A DNA stretch of 64,000 nucleotides from Oceanicola sp. 22II-s10i (GTDB lineage: Bacteria > Pseudomonadota > Alphaproteobacteria > Rhodobacterales > Rhodobacteraceae), in contig NZ_AQQU01000001.1 of the NCBI RefSeq assembly GCF_002210105.1, positions 222,501 through 286,500 on the forward strand, given 5' to 3'. Below are positions 34,201-42,765 of the stretch, piece by piece. The notes under the pieces are model-generated. The model saw only the letters and a list, made by a program, of their open reading frames with translations. It did not search any database and was not told the origin of the DNA. A program made the translations under genes and the position numbers. The stretch's first letter is position 1. The number at the start of each line of letters is the position of its first letter.

Positions 34201-34976
34201 CACCCCGCGCGGTGATCCATGCCGGGTTCCACAAGACCGGCACGACTTCGGTCCAGACCGTCCTGAAAGAGGCTCAGGCCACGCTGCGCCCCATGGTTCA
34301 GGTCATGATGAAGGCCGAGATGCAGGACCTGCTGCACGCCGCGCGCGGGTATTCGACATGGCGCGATCCGCTGACGCTCGCCAAGTTCGCCACCCGCGCC
34401 GACGCGCTGGTCACCGGGCTCAAGAGCCTGCGCCGGCTGCCGCTGATCCTGTCGGCCGAGGAGCTGTCGGGCCATATGCCGGGGCGTGACGGCATCGACG
34501 ACTACGGCGCCGCACCGGACCTGATGGCGGAACTGACCGCCGCGATCCTGCGCCGATTTCCGAAGGCCGAGGTCCACGTCGTCTACTCCACCCGTGCGCC
34601 GGAAAGCTGGCTGCGCTCGGCCCATTGGGAGCATGTGAAAAGCTCCTCGATGACCGAGGATTTCGACAGCTTCGCCGCCCGGATCGGCCCTGCCGCCGAT
34701 CTCGATGCCGCAGCCCGCGCGGTCGCCGCACGGATCGCGCCGGCCCCCGTCCACTGCCTGCCGCTCGAGGACACCCCCGCCCCTGCCGCCGCGATCCTGT
34801 CCCTCGCCGGTCTGCCCGCCGACACCATAGCCACCCTGCCGCCCGTCCCGCGCCGCAATGCCGGACGGCCCGAGTTGCTGGCCGAACTGCTGCACATCAA
34901 CCGCACGATCCCGGACCGCGATGCGCGGCGGGACGCCAAGAAGGCCCGCCTGCGTCAGGCCGGGAACTCCGCATGA
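34197..34976 (+). CDS. Sulfotransferase-like protein (second of pair)
   Basis: The 259-residue paralogue starts with VIHAGFHKTGTTSVQTVL, almost the same P-loop as the previous gene. It continues with LILSAEELSGHMPG, DDYGAAPDLMAEL, VVYSTRAPESWLRSAHWEHV and a basic C-terminus (RRDAKKARLRQAG). The shared GHMP and DYGAAP blocks show that the two arose by duplication. It overlaps trmD by ATGA (34973-34976), so sulfotransferase-like and tRNA-modifying proteins come from one mRNA. Function is inferred only from the P-loop. Confidence 0.72.
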   Translation: MTPRAVIHAGFHKTGTTSVQTVLKEAQATLRPMVQVMMKAEMQDLLHAARGYSTWRDPLTLAKFATRADALVTGLKSLRRLPLILSAEELSGHMPGRDGIDDYGAAPDLMAELTAAILRRFPKAEVHVVYSTRAPESWLRSAHWEHVKSSSMTEDFDSFAARIGPAADLDAAARAVAARIAPAPVHCLPLEDTPAPAAAILSLAGLPADTIATLPPVPRRNAGRPELLAELLHINRTIPDRDARRDAKKARLRQAGNSA

Positions 34977-35776
34977 CCGATACCCCCGCGAAATCACACG
35001 GCCGCAAGTCGGTCCGCCTGTCGCTCAAGCCGCAGGACCTCATGACCGAACCGACACGGCTGGCGGGGGTCTGGACGGCGCGGATCATCACGCTGTTCCC
35101 GCAGGCCTTCCCCGGCGTGCTGGGTGAAAGCCTGACCGGCAAGGCGCTGAAGGACGGGCTGTGGCAGCTGGAGACGATCAACCTGCGCGACCACGGCATC
35201 GGCAAGCACCGCAACGTGGACGACACCCCGGCGGGCGGCGGCGCGGGCATGGTATTGCGCCCCGATGTGCTGGGTGCAGCGATCGAAGCGGCCCAGGCCG
35301 AAGCGCGCGGCCGCTGGCCGCTGGTCTACCTGTCACCACGCGGCGCGCGGTTCGATCAGGCGATGGCGCGGCGGATGGCGGCGGCGGACGGCATCACGAT
35401 GATCTGCGGCCGGTTCGAAGGCGTCGATCAGCGGGTGCTGGATCACTACGGCGTGCAGGAGCTCAGCCTTGGCGATTTCGTCCTGACCGGCGGCGAGATC
35501 GCGGCGCAGGCGATGATCGACGCCACCGTCCGGCTGCTGCCCGGCGTTCTGGGCAACGCCGCCTCGACCGAGGAAGAGAGCTTTTCCGACGGGCTGCTTG
35601 AACACCCGCAATACACCCGCCCCGCCGAATGGCAGGGGCGGACGATTCCCGATGTGCTGATGTCCGGCCACCACGGCGAGGTCGCGAAATGGCGCCGCGC
35701 CAAGTCCGAAGAGATCACCCGCCAGCGCCGCCCCGACCTTTGGGCGGCACATGAGGCGAAGCAGCGCGACGACTGA
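34973..35776 (+). CDS. trmD: tRNA (guanosine(37)-N1)-methyltransferase TrmD
   Basis: TrmD methylates G37 next to the anticodon to prevent frameshifts, using S-adenosylmethionine in a knotted SPOUT fold. The 267-residue product has ARIITLFPQAFPGVLG, the DDTPAGGGAGMVLRPD loop, MICGRFEGVDQRVL, LGDFVLTGGEIAA and MSGHHGEVAKWRRAKS, all diagnostic. It has an N-terminal extension of about 34 residues; an in-frame ATG at residue 24 is an alternative start. The ATGA overlap with the preceding gene favours the long form. Confidence 0.95.
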   Translation: MTDTPAKSHGRKSVRLSLKPQDLMTEPTRLAGVWTARIITLFPQAFPGVLGESLTGKALKDGLWQLETINLRDHGIGKHRNVDDTPAGGGAGMVLRPDVLGAAIEAAQAEARGRWPLVYLSPRGARFDQAMARRMAAADGITMICGRFEGVDQRVLDHYGVQELSLGDFVLTGGEIAAQAMIDATVRLLPGVLGNAASTEEESFSDGLLEHPQYTRPAEWQGRTIPDVLMSGHHGEVAKWRRAKSEEITRQRRPDLWAAHEAKQRDD

Positions 35777-35910
35777 AGTCGGGGCAAATTCGGACGCAAG
35801 GGCCGGAAATTTCCGCATCTCCGCCTTCACGTCCCGTTCCGGCGCCACCGGGCTTTGCGGACTCCACCTGAGACCGTAGCATTCAGTGGTTTCAAGCGCC
35901 GCCCGGACCG

Positions 35911-37683
35911 ATGTATTTCAGACCCGCATTCGCTTTCCTGCTTATGGCAGCACCCGCCGCTGCCGATCCTCTGGCGATCTGCCAGGCCAGCAACCGTGAT
36001 TTCCCGCAAAGCTGCGGCTGTATCATCGAACGGTCGCAGCAGGCGGGCCTGACCGGACCGGTGCTGGACAAGCTGCTGGCCAATGACACCACGGGTGTCG
36101 ATCTGGCGCTGTTCCAGACCTACGGGATGATCTACGTCCAGTGCATCCAGTCCGCCGTGATGGCCACCGTCCCCTCGGGCGGCGGCGCAGCATCGGGCGG
36201 TCAGCGTGCGGGCACTATCCCACAGGGGACTCCCCCGGCGACGCCAGACCAGGCTCAGCCCGCCGCCGTGCCGCATGGATCGGACCCGGCGCCGCGCAGT
36301 CAGGACATGGGCACGAACCCGGCGGAACCGGATGGCGGATCAGCCCGGCACACGGCCAGCCACCCGCGCGCCGCCGGTATCCGGCCGGGGCCGGACACGG
36401 TCCCCGGCCGATGGGGCGGGCTGGTCTTTGGCGGCGAAGGCTTCGGCGTGATGCAGGCCGGTGTGGTCAACGACGCCGGCGCCGGGCTTCTCGTCAGCTG
36501 CGGTGCCGGGCGCGACATGTCGCTGATCGCCGGTCCCTTCGACCTTCCGCAGGGCCGGGTCGCCGGATCGCTCGAGATCTCCGGCGGAGGCGGCTTTGCG
36601 CAGGACTATTTCTTCAGTGTCATAGAACGCGACTACATTGCCGCCCCACTCTTCGGGCTGGCGATCGACCGCCTGCAGTCGGGCAGCGAGGCGGTGCTTC
36701 GGATTCCGGGCGCAACCGGACAGGCCGGGATCGAGGCGCGGTTCGCGCTGTCGGGCTCATCCCGCGCGATCCGCGACCTGCGTGGTCGCGGGGACTGCGC
36801 GACATGGCGGAACGGCGGCAGCCCGGCGTGGCAGCCGACGGCGGCCTGGTCCTTCCTTGTCAGCAGTGTCTGGAGCCGGGGCGAAATCAGGCTGGACGCG
36901 CCGGTGGCGATCCCCGCGGTCCGCGCGGGCAGCGACAACATGATGTTCGCCGAACCCGCCGTGACCTGTGACGGCCGTTTCGTGCTGAAAGGCTTACCCG
37001 CGCAACGGATGGGTGGCCGATACACCGCCACCATCGACCCGGACGCCAATGGCGAGGGTGGAGCGTTCGATCTGTGGCTGACGCCGGAGGCCGGGCAGTT
37101 GACCGGGCCGATGCCCGAAGGGCTCTCCGACGCAATGATCCGCGGCGTGATCGTCGGTATCCATGGCCCTGAGGACAACGAACCGGGCGAGATCTACGAC
37201 ATGCGCTATTCCCTCGCAGGGTTCGCCGGGGGCGCCACGGGCCTCGTTTGCCCTGAACCCGCAGCGGGCGGAGACACGCCGGTCACCGATCTGACTCGGA
37301 GCGGACTGGAATGGCAAGGCTTCGACGGCCCCGGCGCAGGCGGAGCGGAGCGTGGCGCCTTCCTCAGGCCGCAGGGCGCGCCGCAGATCGTCGTGGACTG
37401 CCGGGGCATGCCATCTTTCGACGGCGGCGCCTTCGGCCTGATCGGCGACCAGACACTGCGGCTGGAGCGGGACGGCGATGCCGCGGGGGCCATCGAGGTC
37501 GGCTATGGCAGCTACCGCGCCGCCCTGAACCCGAGCGGAAGCCCGGCGCTGGATGCCTTTGCAGCGGCGATTCCCGACGCCCGAACGCTGCGTGTCACGG
37601 CGCTGGAAAACCCGGCCCACGACATACTTTATCCGCTGACCGGACTGCGCCCGGCCCTGAGGCAGGCCGGCTGTCCCGGCTGA
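35911..37683 (+). CDS. Large exported hypothetical protein
   Basis: The 590-residue protein has a Sec signal (MYFRPAFAFLLMAAPAAA, cleavage near residue 18). An N-terminal cysteine-containing helical part (CQASNRDFPQSCGCIIE and YVQCIQSAV, about 23-85) is followed by a Gly/Pro/Ala-rich linker (about 90-165) and a long beta-rich region (about 165-590). I recognise no family. Repeated phrases such as FDLPQGRVAGSLEIS and LRLERDGDAAGAIEVGYGSYRA hint at repeated domains. It lies alone between trmD and the rplS promoter. The 134 bases before it hold nothing else that I can identify. Confidence 0.72.
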   Translation: MYFRPAFAFLLMAAPAAADPLAICQASNRDFPQSCGCIIERSQQAGLTGPVLDKLLANDTTGVDLALFQTYGMIYVQCIQSAVMATVPSGGGAASGGQRAGTIPQGTPPATPDQAQPAAVPHGSDPAPRSQDMGTNPAEPDGGSARHTASHPRAAGIRPGPDTVPGRWGGLVFGGEGFGVMQAGVVNDAGAGLLVSCGAGRDMSLIAGPFDLPQGRVAGSLEISGGGGFAQDYFFSVIERDYIAAPLFGLAIDRLQSGSEAVLRIPGATGQAGIEARFALSGSSRAIRDLRGRGDCATWRNGGSPAWQPTAAWSFLVSSVWSRGEIRLDAPVAIPAVRAGSDNMMFAEPAVTCDGRFVLKGLPAQRMGGRYTATIDPDANGEGGAFDLWLTPEAGQLTGPMPEGLSDAMIRGVIVGIHGPEDNEPGEIYDMRYSLAGFAGGATGLVCPEPAAGGDTPVTDLTRSGLEWQGFDGPGAGGAERGAFLRPQGAPQIVVDCRGMPSFDGGAFGLIGDQTLRLERDGDAAGAIEVGYGSYRAALNPSGSPALDAFAAAIPDARTLRVTALENPAHDILYPLTGLRPALRQAGCPG

Positions 37684-37729
37684 GGCCGTGGCCCATGGGT
37701 GCCGGAGCCCCGGCTCCGGGATTGCACCC

Positions 37730-37758
37730 TTGATTGCAGACCCGACCCACAGTATACG
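37730..37758 (+). promoter_or_regulatory. Promoter of rplS-rpmE
   Basis: TTGATT at 37730-37735 and TATACG at 37753-37758 are 17 bases apart, one of the better sigma-70-type promoters in the window. It lies in the 286-base gap before rplS and would give a leader of about 205 bases. Confidence 0.6.
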
Positions 37759-37773
37759 CCCCCCTGTCCGGCA

Positions 37774-37801
37774 CTCCGCGCGAGTCGCCGGAGCTGTTTT
37801 T
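37774..37801 (+). terminator. Candidate attenuator in the rplS leader
   Basis: CTCCG pairs with CGGAG (37774-37778 with 37789-37793) and the stem can extend inward by C-G and G-C past one bulge. The hairpin is followed by CTG and five T at 37797-37801. It would act within the first 40 bases of the transcript, upstream of rplS, and may regulate read-through. The remaining leader contains no supported ORF. Confidence 0.45.
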
Positions 37802-37969
37802 CGTGGCCCATCCCGCTTTCTTCGGCGGACCGGCGGCGGCGAGGGACAAAGCCAAGGAAAAACGGCGTGACCTCCGGCGGGCGCTCAGGCGGACCCGGCA
37901 GAAGACCAGGAGCTCTCTCGATCCGACCACCTTCGCGGAGCAACCGCGAGCATGATAGGAGATGATCAG

Positions 37970-38353
37970 ATGGACCTGATCGCACAGCTCGAGGCGGAAC
38001 AGATCGCCTCGCTGGGGAAAGAGATCCCCGACTTCAAGGCCGGCGACACCGTTCGCGTCGGTTACAAGGTGACCGAAGGCACCCGCACCCGCGTTCAGAA
38101 CTACGAAGGCGTGGTCATCAGCCGCAAGCACGGCGAAGGCATTGCCGGCTCGTTCACCGTCCGCAAGATTTCCTTCGGTGAAGGCGTGGAACGTGTGTTC
38201 CCGCTCTACTCCACCAACATCGACAAGATCGAGGTTGTCCGCCGTGGCCGCGTCCGTCGCGCCAAGCTGTACTACCTCCGTTCGCGCCGCGGCAAATCGG
38301 CCCGTATCGCGGAAGTCACCAACTACAAGCCCAAAGCCGGCGCCGAGGCATAA
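37970..38353 (+). CDS. rplS: 50S ribosomal protein L19
   Basis: L19 lies at the interface between the 30S and 50S subunits. The 127-residue product has the core motifs [57 protein letters not shown] and [19 protein letters not shown] chose the ATG at 37970, eight bases after AGGAG, rather than the upstream ATG at 37952 with no RBS. It is followed 11 bases later by rpmE. A long leader with a possible attenuator precedes it. Confidence 0.96.
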   Translation: MDLIAQLEAEQIASLGKEIPDFKAGDTVRVGYKVTEGTRTRVQNYEGVVISRKHGEGIAGSFTVRKISFGEGVERVFPLYSTNIDKIEVVRRGRVRRAKLYYLRSRRGKSARIAEVTNYKPKAGAEA

Positions 38354-38364
38354 GGAAAGACGTC

Positions 38365-38586
38365 ATGAAAAAGGACATCCATCCCGACTACCACGTCATC
38401 GACGTCAAGATGACCGACGGCACCATCTTCCAGATGCGTTCGACCTGGGGCAAGGAAGGCGACACCCTGTCGCTGGACGTCGACCCGACCGTGCACCCCG
38501 CCTGGACCGGTGGCAGCACCCGCCTGATGGACGCCGGCGGCCGCGTGTCGAAGTTCAAGAACAAGTACGCCGGCCTGGGCTTCTGA
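38365..38586 (+). CDS. rpmE: 50S ribosomal protein L31 (cysteine-free type)
   Basis: The 73-residue product has the L31 pattern [41 protein letters not shown] and [14 protein letters not shown]. The four zinc-binding cysteines of classic L31 are absent, so this is the zinc-independent form often seen in alphaproteobacteria. AAGGAAAGACG precedes the ATG. It follows rplS by 11 bases and is followed by a strong terminator, so rplS-rpmE forms a two-gene operon. Confidence 0.95.
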   Translation: MKKDIHPDYHVIDVKMTDGTIFQMRSTWGKEGDTLSLDVDPTVHPAWTGGSTRLMDAGGRVSKFKNKYAGLGF

Positions 38587-38611
38587 GCCTGCCGCGTATC
38601 GCGACGTTCGG

Positions 38612-38636
38612 AACGCCGCCCCACGGGGCGGCGTTT
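38612..38636 (+). terminator. Terminator of rplS-rpmE
   Basis: An 11-base arm (AACGCCGCCCC) pairs perfectly with GGGGCGGCGTT and is followed by a T-rich tract (TTTGCTTTT). It lies 25 bases after the rpmE stop and 29 bases before the next gene. Confidence 0.85.
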
Positions 38637-38665
38637 GCTTTTCCAGCGGCAGCAATCGGGGCGTC

Positions 38666-39865
38666 ATGGCCTTTGACATCATCCTGATCGTGATCGGACT
38701 GGCCGTCGGGGCGGCGATGTTCCACCCCGGCCTGCGCTCCATGCCGACATGGCGGGCGATGGTGACGCCGCTGGCCTCGATCATCGGCAGCGGATTCCTG
38801 ATCGTCGGCCCGATCCTCGAGGACGCGTTCGGCTACCTCGCGCCGCTCGGGATGGCGGGGCTCTGCCTGACCGCATGGGCCTTCGGCGGGGCGGTGCGGG
38901 TGAACATCGCCCGGCTGGGCGAGGGCGACGACGCGCGCCCGCGCGGCGAACGGCGGCTGGATACACTGGCCTCGGCGGTGCTCGCCTTCGCCTACATGAT
39001 CTCGGTCGCCTATTACCTGAACCTGCTGGGGTCCTTTGCCGTCCGGCTGACGCCGTGGAACTCGGACGTGATCGCCAACAGCGTGACGACGGCTGTCTTC
39101 GCCCTGATCCTTATCACCGGCTGGACCAGGGGGTTCGAGGCGCTGGAGCGGATGGAATATGCCTCGGTCGCGATCAAGCTGGCCATCATCGCCGCCCTGC
39201 TGGCGGGGCTCGCGACCTTCGCGTTCGGCAAGGCGGCGGACGGCGGGCTGATCGTCAACACGCCGCAGGTGTCGGGCTGGGCCGCCGCGACGCTGGCCAT
39301 GGGGCTGCTGGTGACGGTGCAGGGGTTCGAAACCTCGCGCTACCTCGGCGCGACCTATTCCCCGAAGGTCCGCATCCGGTCGATGCGGTGGTCGCAGTTG
39401 CTCTCGGCGGGCATCTACATGGCCTACATCCTTGCCATGTCCTTCGTGTTCCGGCGCGATCAGCTGGCATTCTCGGAAACGGCGATCGTCGACATGATGG
39501 CGATCGTCGCGCCGATCCTGCCGATCCTGCTGGTCGTGGCCGCGCTGGCCGCGCAGTTCAGCGCCGCCGTCGCGGACACCAGCGGGTCCGGCGGGCTGAT
39601 CGACGAACTGACCGGTCACCGCCTGCGCCCCGCCCTCGCCTATGCCCTGCTGACCGCGATCGGCATCGGCCTGACATGGGTGCTGAACGTGTTCGAAATC
39701 GTCTCCTACGCCTCGCGCGCCTTTGCCGCCTATTACAGCCTGCAGGCGCTGATCGCCGCGCTTGGCGATTTCCGCGAACAGCGCAGCCTGCGCGGCGCAT
39801 TCTTCACCGGGCTTGCTGTATTGGGCGCGATGATCGCCATTTTCGGCGAGCCGGCAGAAGGCTGA
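38666..39865 (+). CDS. Multispanning membrane protein, APC/LeuT-like
   Basis: The 399-residue protein has about eleven hydrophobic segments. The first holds SIIGSGFLIVGPIL, similar to the unwound GSG helix of APC-superfamily carriers, and VQGFETSRYLG in the middle fits the sixth helix of that fold. A substrate cannot be predicted. There is a charged loop near residues 85-100 (GEGDDARPRGERRLD). It is isolated by the rpmE terminator and by a weak hairpin before mipZ. The APC assignment is by pattern only. Confidence 0.65.
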   Translation: MAFDIILIVIGLAVGAAMFHPGLRSMPTWRAMVTPLASIIGSGFLIVGPILEDAFGYLAPLGMAGLCLTAWAFGGAVRVNIARLGEGDDARPRGERRLDTLASAVLAFAYMISVAYYLNLLGSFAVRLTPWNSDVIANSVTTAVFALILITGWTRGFEALERMEYASVAIKLAIIAALLAGLATFAFGKAADGGLIVNTPQVSGWAAATLAMGLLVTVQGFETSRYLGATYSPKVRIRSMRWSQLLSAGIYMAYILAMSFVFRRDQLAFSETAIVDMMAIVAPILPILLVVAALAAQFSAAVADTSGSGGLIDELTGHRLRPALAYALLTAIGIGLTWVLNVFEIVSYASRAFAAYYSLQALIAALGDFREQRSLRGAFFTGLAVLGAMIAIFGEPAEG

Positions 39866-39898
39866 CCGGGGCAAGAACGCCACATTTCCCTTATTCAG

Positions 39899-39916
39899 AG
39901 CCGAAATCGGCTTTAT
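39899..39916 (+). terminator. Weak terminator before mipZ
   Basis: AGCCGA and TCGGCT form a six-pair stem with a two-base loop region, followed by TTAT. It lies 34 bases after the membrane protein stop. The stem is short, so termination may be partial. A TTGACG at 39940-39945 downstream could belong to the mipZ promoter, but I see no clear -10 box. Confidence 0.4.
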
Positions 39917-39986
39917 CTGGCCGACCACACAACATATAGTTGACGAACAAATTAGACCCTCATCAGGAGGGGACAAAGGGTTCGGC

Positions 39987-40796
39987 ATGGCACATATCAT
40001 CGTTGTGGGGAACGAAAAGGGCGGCGCCGGGAAATCGACAGTTTCGGCCCATGTCGGGATCGCACTGTCGCGGATCGGGCACCGTGTCGCGATGCTCGAT
40101 CTCGATCTCCGGCAAAAGACGCTCGGCCGTTTCATGGACAACCGGAAACGCTTTTGCGTGAAGGAAGGGCTGACGTTGCAGTCGCCCGATTTCCACGACC
40201 TGCCGGACGTGGACAAGGACCGGCTGCGGCCGGGCGAGAACCCGTTCGACCAGCGGATCTCGACCGCGATCTCGATTCTGGAGCCGGACAACGAATTCAT
40301 CCTGATCGACTGCCCCGGCTCGCACACGCGGCTGAGCCAGGTGGCGCATTCGCTGGCCGACACATTGATCTCGCCGCTGAACGACAGCTTCGTCGATTTC
40401 GACCTGCTGGCCCATGTGGACAATGACGGCGAACGCATCCTCGGGCCGTCGGTCTATGCCGAAATGGTCTGGTCCGCGCGCCAGCTGCGCGCGCAGGCCG
40501 GGCTGAAGCCGATCGACTGGGTCGTGCTGCGCAACCGTCTGGGCGCGCAGGCGATGATCAACAAGATGAAGATGGAACAGGCCATCACCCGCCTGTCCCG
40601 CCGGATCGGCTTCCGCGTCGTGCCCGGCTTCAGCGAGCGCGTGATCTTCCGCGAGCTGTTCCCGCGCGGGCTGACTCTGCTGGACCTGCCCGACATCGGC
40701 ATCACGCAGATGAACATCTCGAACGTCGCCGCGCGGCAGGAAATGCGCGATCTGGTGGCCGCGCTGAACCTGCCGGGGGTCAAGGTTACCTTCTGA
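39987..40796 (+). CDS. mipZ: Division plane positioning ATPase MipZ
   Basis: MipZ is the ParA/MinD-family ATPase that forms polar gradients with ParB in alphaproteobacteria and keeps FtsZ at mid-cell. The 269-residue product has the deviant Walker A KGGAGKST (residues 11-18), LDLDLRQKTLGRF, the DCPGSHTRLSQVAHSLAD motif and PLNDSFVDFDLLAHVD, all typical. It lies apart from parAB in this window. AGGAGG is 16 bases before the ATG, a long gap; AAAGG lies nearer. Confidence 0.93.
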   Translation: MAHIIVVGNEKGGAGKSTVSAHVGIALSRIGHRVAMLDLDLRQKTLGRFMDNRKRFCVKEGLTLQSPDFHDLPDVDKDRLRPGENPFDQRISTAISILEPDNEFILIDCPGSHTRLSQVAHSLADTLISPLNDSFVDFDLLAHVDNDGERILGPSVYAEMVWSARQLRAQAGLKPIDWVVLRNRLGAQAMINKMKMEQAITRLSRRIGFRVVPGFSERVIFRELFPRGLTLLDLPDIGITQMNISNVAARQEMRDLVAALNLPGVKVTF

Positions 40797-40887
40797 TCGG
40801 CGCCCGCTGCGCAATGCGCAGCATCCGGGTCGCGCAAAGGCGGCGCGGCGGGCTACGACCGGGCAGTTCCATACAGGAGTGCCCGGA

Positions 40888-41355
40888 ATGACCTTTCAGA
40901 TCGAAGCGCTGCCCTACGACGCCTTCGCCCCGCTGTTCGCGCTGGACGACATGGCGCTTGCCGACGCCGGGGCGCGGCGCATGACGGTGGATCACAAGCC
41001 CGGCTTTCCCTGCCGCGTCAGTTTGCAGGATGCCGAGGTGGGCGAGACGGTGATCCTCGTGAACCACACGCATCTCGACCTCGGCTCGCCTTATGACGCG
41101 CGCCATGCGGTGTTCGTCCGGCAGGACGCGCCGCAAGCCGCGCCGGTTGCGGGCGAGGTGCCCGAGGTGCTGCACCACCGGCTGCTGTCTCTGCGCGCGT
41201 TCGATGCCGGCGGGATGATGATTGCCGCCGACGTGGTGGAGGGGGCCGAGGTCGCCGCACGGCTGGACGCGATGTTCGGCGCGACCGACGTGTCCTTCAT
41301 CGACATCCACAACGCGAAACCCGGTTGTTTCGCGGCCCGCGCGCGCCGGGTCTGA
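40888..41355 (+). CDS. DUF1203 domain-containing protein
   Basis: The 155-residue protein matches DUF1203: FPCRVSLQDAEVGETVILVNHTHLDLGSPYDARHAVFVRQ near the start, LSLRAFDAGGMMIAADVVEG in the middle and SFIDIHNAKPGCFAARA at the end. Family function is unknown; members are small soluble proteins with a conserved Cys in FPCR and another in PGCF. CAGGAG lies nine bases before the ATG at 40888, which is preferred over the GTG nine bases upstream. An eight-pair hairpin (GCTGCGCA/TGCGCAGC, 40806-40822) lies between mipZ and this gene. Confidence 0.85.
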   Translation: MTFQIEALPYDAFAPLFALDDMALADAGARRMTVDHKPGFPCRVSLQDAEVGETVILVNHTHLDLGSPYDARHAVFVRQDAPQAAPVAGEVPEVLHHRLLSLRAFDAGGMMIAADVVEGAEVAARLDAMFGATDVSFIDIHNAKPGCFAARARRV

Positions 41356-41415
41356 GCGGGAATTTCGCATTCGTGCAAGGTGCGGGCGGTCGGGGCGGAT
41401 CCGGCCCCCACGACA

Positions 41416-41442
41416 TTGACCCTGCGGGAAATGTCATGACAT
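41416..41442 (+). promoter_or_regulatory. gntR promoter with palindromic operator
   Basis: TTGACC at 41416-41421 is a likely -35 box. The perfect 12-base palindrome ATGTCATGACAT (41431-41442) covers the place of the -10 box and lies 46 bases before the gntR start. GntR-family operators often have a GT-N-AC core, as here. A near-identical site occurs upstream of tauD. Confidence 0.6.
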
Positions 41443-41487
41443 CATCACCTCAGGGCGCTCAGGCCCGAGGATGAGACGGATCCCCAC

Positions 41488-42240
41488 ATGGCCAACGCCC
41501 TTTACCAGCAGGTCTCGCGCGATCTGATCGAACGGATCGCGGGCGAAGGGCTGGAACAGGGCGCCATGCTGCCCTCCGAGGCCGAGCTCTGCGAGGAATA
41601 TGGCGTCAGCCGGATCACCATCCGCGCCGCCATCGGCCAGCTGGTCGAACGCGGTCTCCTCGTCCGGCGGCCGGGCGTCGGCACCTTCGTCACCGGGCGG
41701 CGGAACACGGCGCGCGAATTCAACCTCGTGGGCTTTCTGGAAGAGGCGCGGCTGTTCACCAGCGAGCCGGTGTTCAACGAGGTGATCGCGGCCGACGCAG
41801 ATCTGGCCGAGGTGCTGGAACTGCCCCCCGGCGCCGCCGTCCGCCACATCCGCACCTCGGTTCACAAGAACGGCGAGCCGCAGACCGTGGCCGACGGCTA
41901 TTCCGCCGACACCCCCGACAGCCGCCTGTCCGAAGACGACTACCGCACCAACGTCAGCTCCGCCTTCGCCATGGGCATCCGCCTGCAGCGCCGGGTCCAC
42001 CGGGCCGAGCAGACGCTGGACCCGATGGCGGCCACAGGCGAAATCGCGCGGTTGCTGGACGTCGCAGACGGCACCCCGATCATCCGCGCGCGGCGCATCT
42101 ACTTCACGGTGAAGGACCGGCCGATCTACTATCTCGAGGTCCATTACCACCCGTCCCGCTACAGCTTTAACGTCGATCTGGTGCTGCGCGACGGCGGCAC
42201 CGGGATCGGCTTTGTCCCCGCCGAACGCGGCGAGGGCTGA
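41488..42240 (+). CDS. GntR family transcriptional regulator (HutC/UTRA type)
   Basis: The 250-residue regulator has a GntR winged helix (LPSEAELCEEYGVSRITIRAAIGQLVERGLLVRRPGVGTFV, about 30-72) and a UTRA effector domain (about 90-240) with PIIRARRIYFTVKDRPIYYLEVHYHPSRYSF. HutC-type proteins usually repress catabolic genes and respond to a pathway intermediate. It starts a run of plus-strand catabolic genes and has a palindromic operator upstream. The ligand is unknown. Confidence 0.94.
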   Translation: MANALYQQVSRDLIERIAGEGLEQGAMLPSEAELCEEYGVSRITIRAAIGQLVERGLLVRRPGVGTFVTGRRNTAREFNLVGFLEEARLFTSEPVFNEVIAADADLAEVLELPPGAAVRHIRTSVHKNGEPQTVADGYSADTPDSRLSEDDYRTNVSSAFAMGIRLQRRVHRAEQTLDPMAATGEIARLLDVADGTPIIRARRIYFTVKDRPIYYLEVHYHPSRYSFNVDLVLRDGGTGIGFVPAERGEG

Positions 42241-42331
42241 GTTACCCGCCCGGTCGGGGAGGCCGGACGGACAAAGGCCCCGAGGCGCCACCCCGCGCCG
42301 GGCCATCCCGATACGGTCCTGAGGAGGAGCC

Positions 42332-42754
42332 ATGACCGACACGATCCACGAGGATCCGATCGCCCGCGCGGCGAATGCGATGATCCGTTTCTACCGCCAT
42401 CTGGACGACAGCGACTACGACGGCATGGCCGACCTGCTGGACGGCGAATGGCACCGGCAGGGCAAGGTGATCGGCGACCGCGACGCGCTCATGGCCGCGA
42501 TGGCGGGCCGGTCGGCCACCCGGCGCATCCACCACCTGCTGACCAATGTCGCGGGCGTGGTCGAGGCGGATGGCACCGTCACGCTGACGGCCTACATGCT
42601 GGTCGTCCAGCACGATGCCGGCACCCCGCTGGACGGCCCCGCGCCGCTGACCGGCTTCACCAATATCCGCACCGTCCGCGCCCGCGCGGGCCGGGGCGCG
42701 GACGGCTGGCAGATCCGCTGGCTGAAAAGCGACGCCGCCAGTTTCGCGGCCTGA
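42332..42754 (+). CDS. Nuclear transport factor 2 (SnoaL-like) family protein
   Basis: The 140-residue protein has the NTF2/SnoaL cone fold pattern: MIRFYRHLDDSDYDGMADLLDGEWHRQGKVIGDRDALMAAM at the start, HHLLTNVAGVVEADGTVTLTAYM in the middle and a C-terminal WQIRWLKS strand. Members act as isomerases, dehydratases or accessory subunits. GAGGAGG lies just before the ATG. It is 11 bases upstream of the FAH hydrolase and clearly in the same operon. The exact reaction cannot be predicted. Confidence 0.85.
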   Translation: MTDTIHEDPIARAANAMIRFYRHLDDSDYDGMADLLDGEWHRQGKVIGDRDALMAAMAGRSATRRIHHLLTNVAGVVEADGTVTLTAYMLVVQHDAGTPLDGPAPLTGFTNIRTVRARAGRGADGWQIRWLKSDAASFAA

Positions 42755-42765
42755 AGGAGGACACC

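Noticed and set aside
37684-37969. Several short overlapping frames (60-118 residues) in the rplS leader
   Set aside because: They overlap one another in different frames, lack ribosome binding sites and have no recognisable composition; the region is better explained as a promoter and leader.
38555-40438. A 627-residue minus-strand frame over the membrane protein and mipZ
   Set aside because: Spans several genuine plus-strand genes and shows shadow composition.
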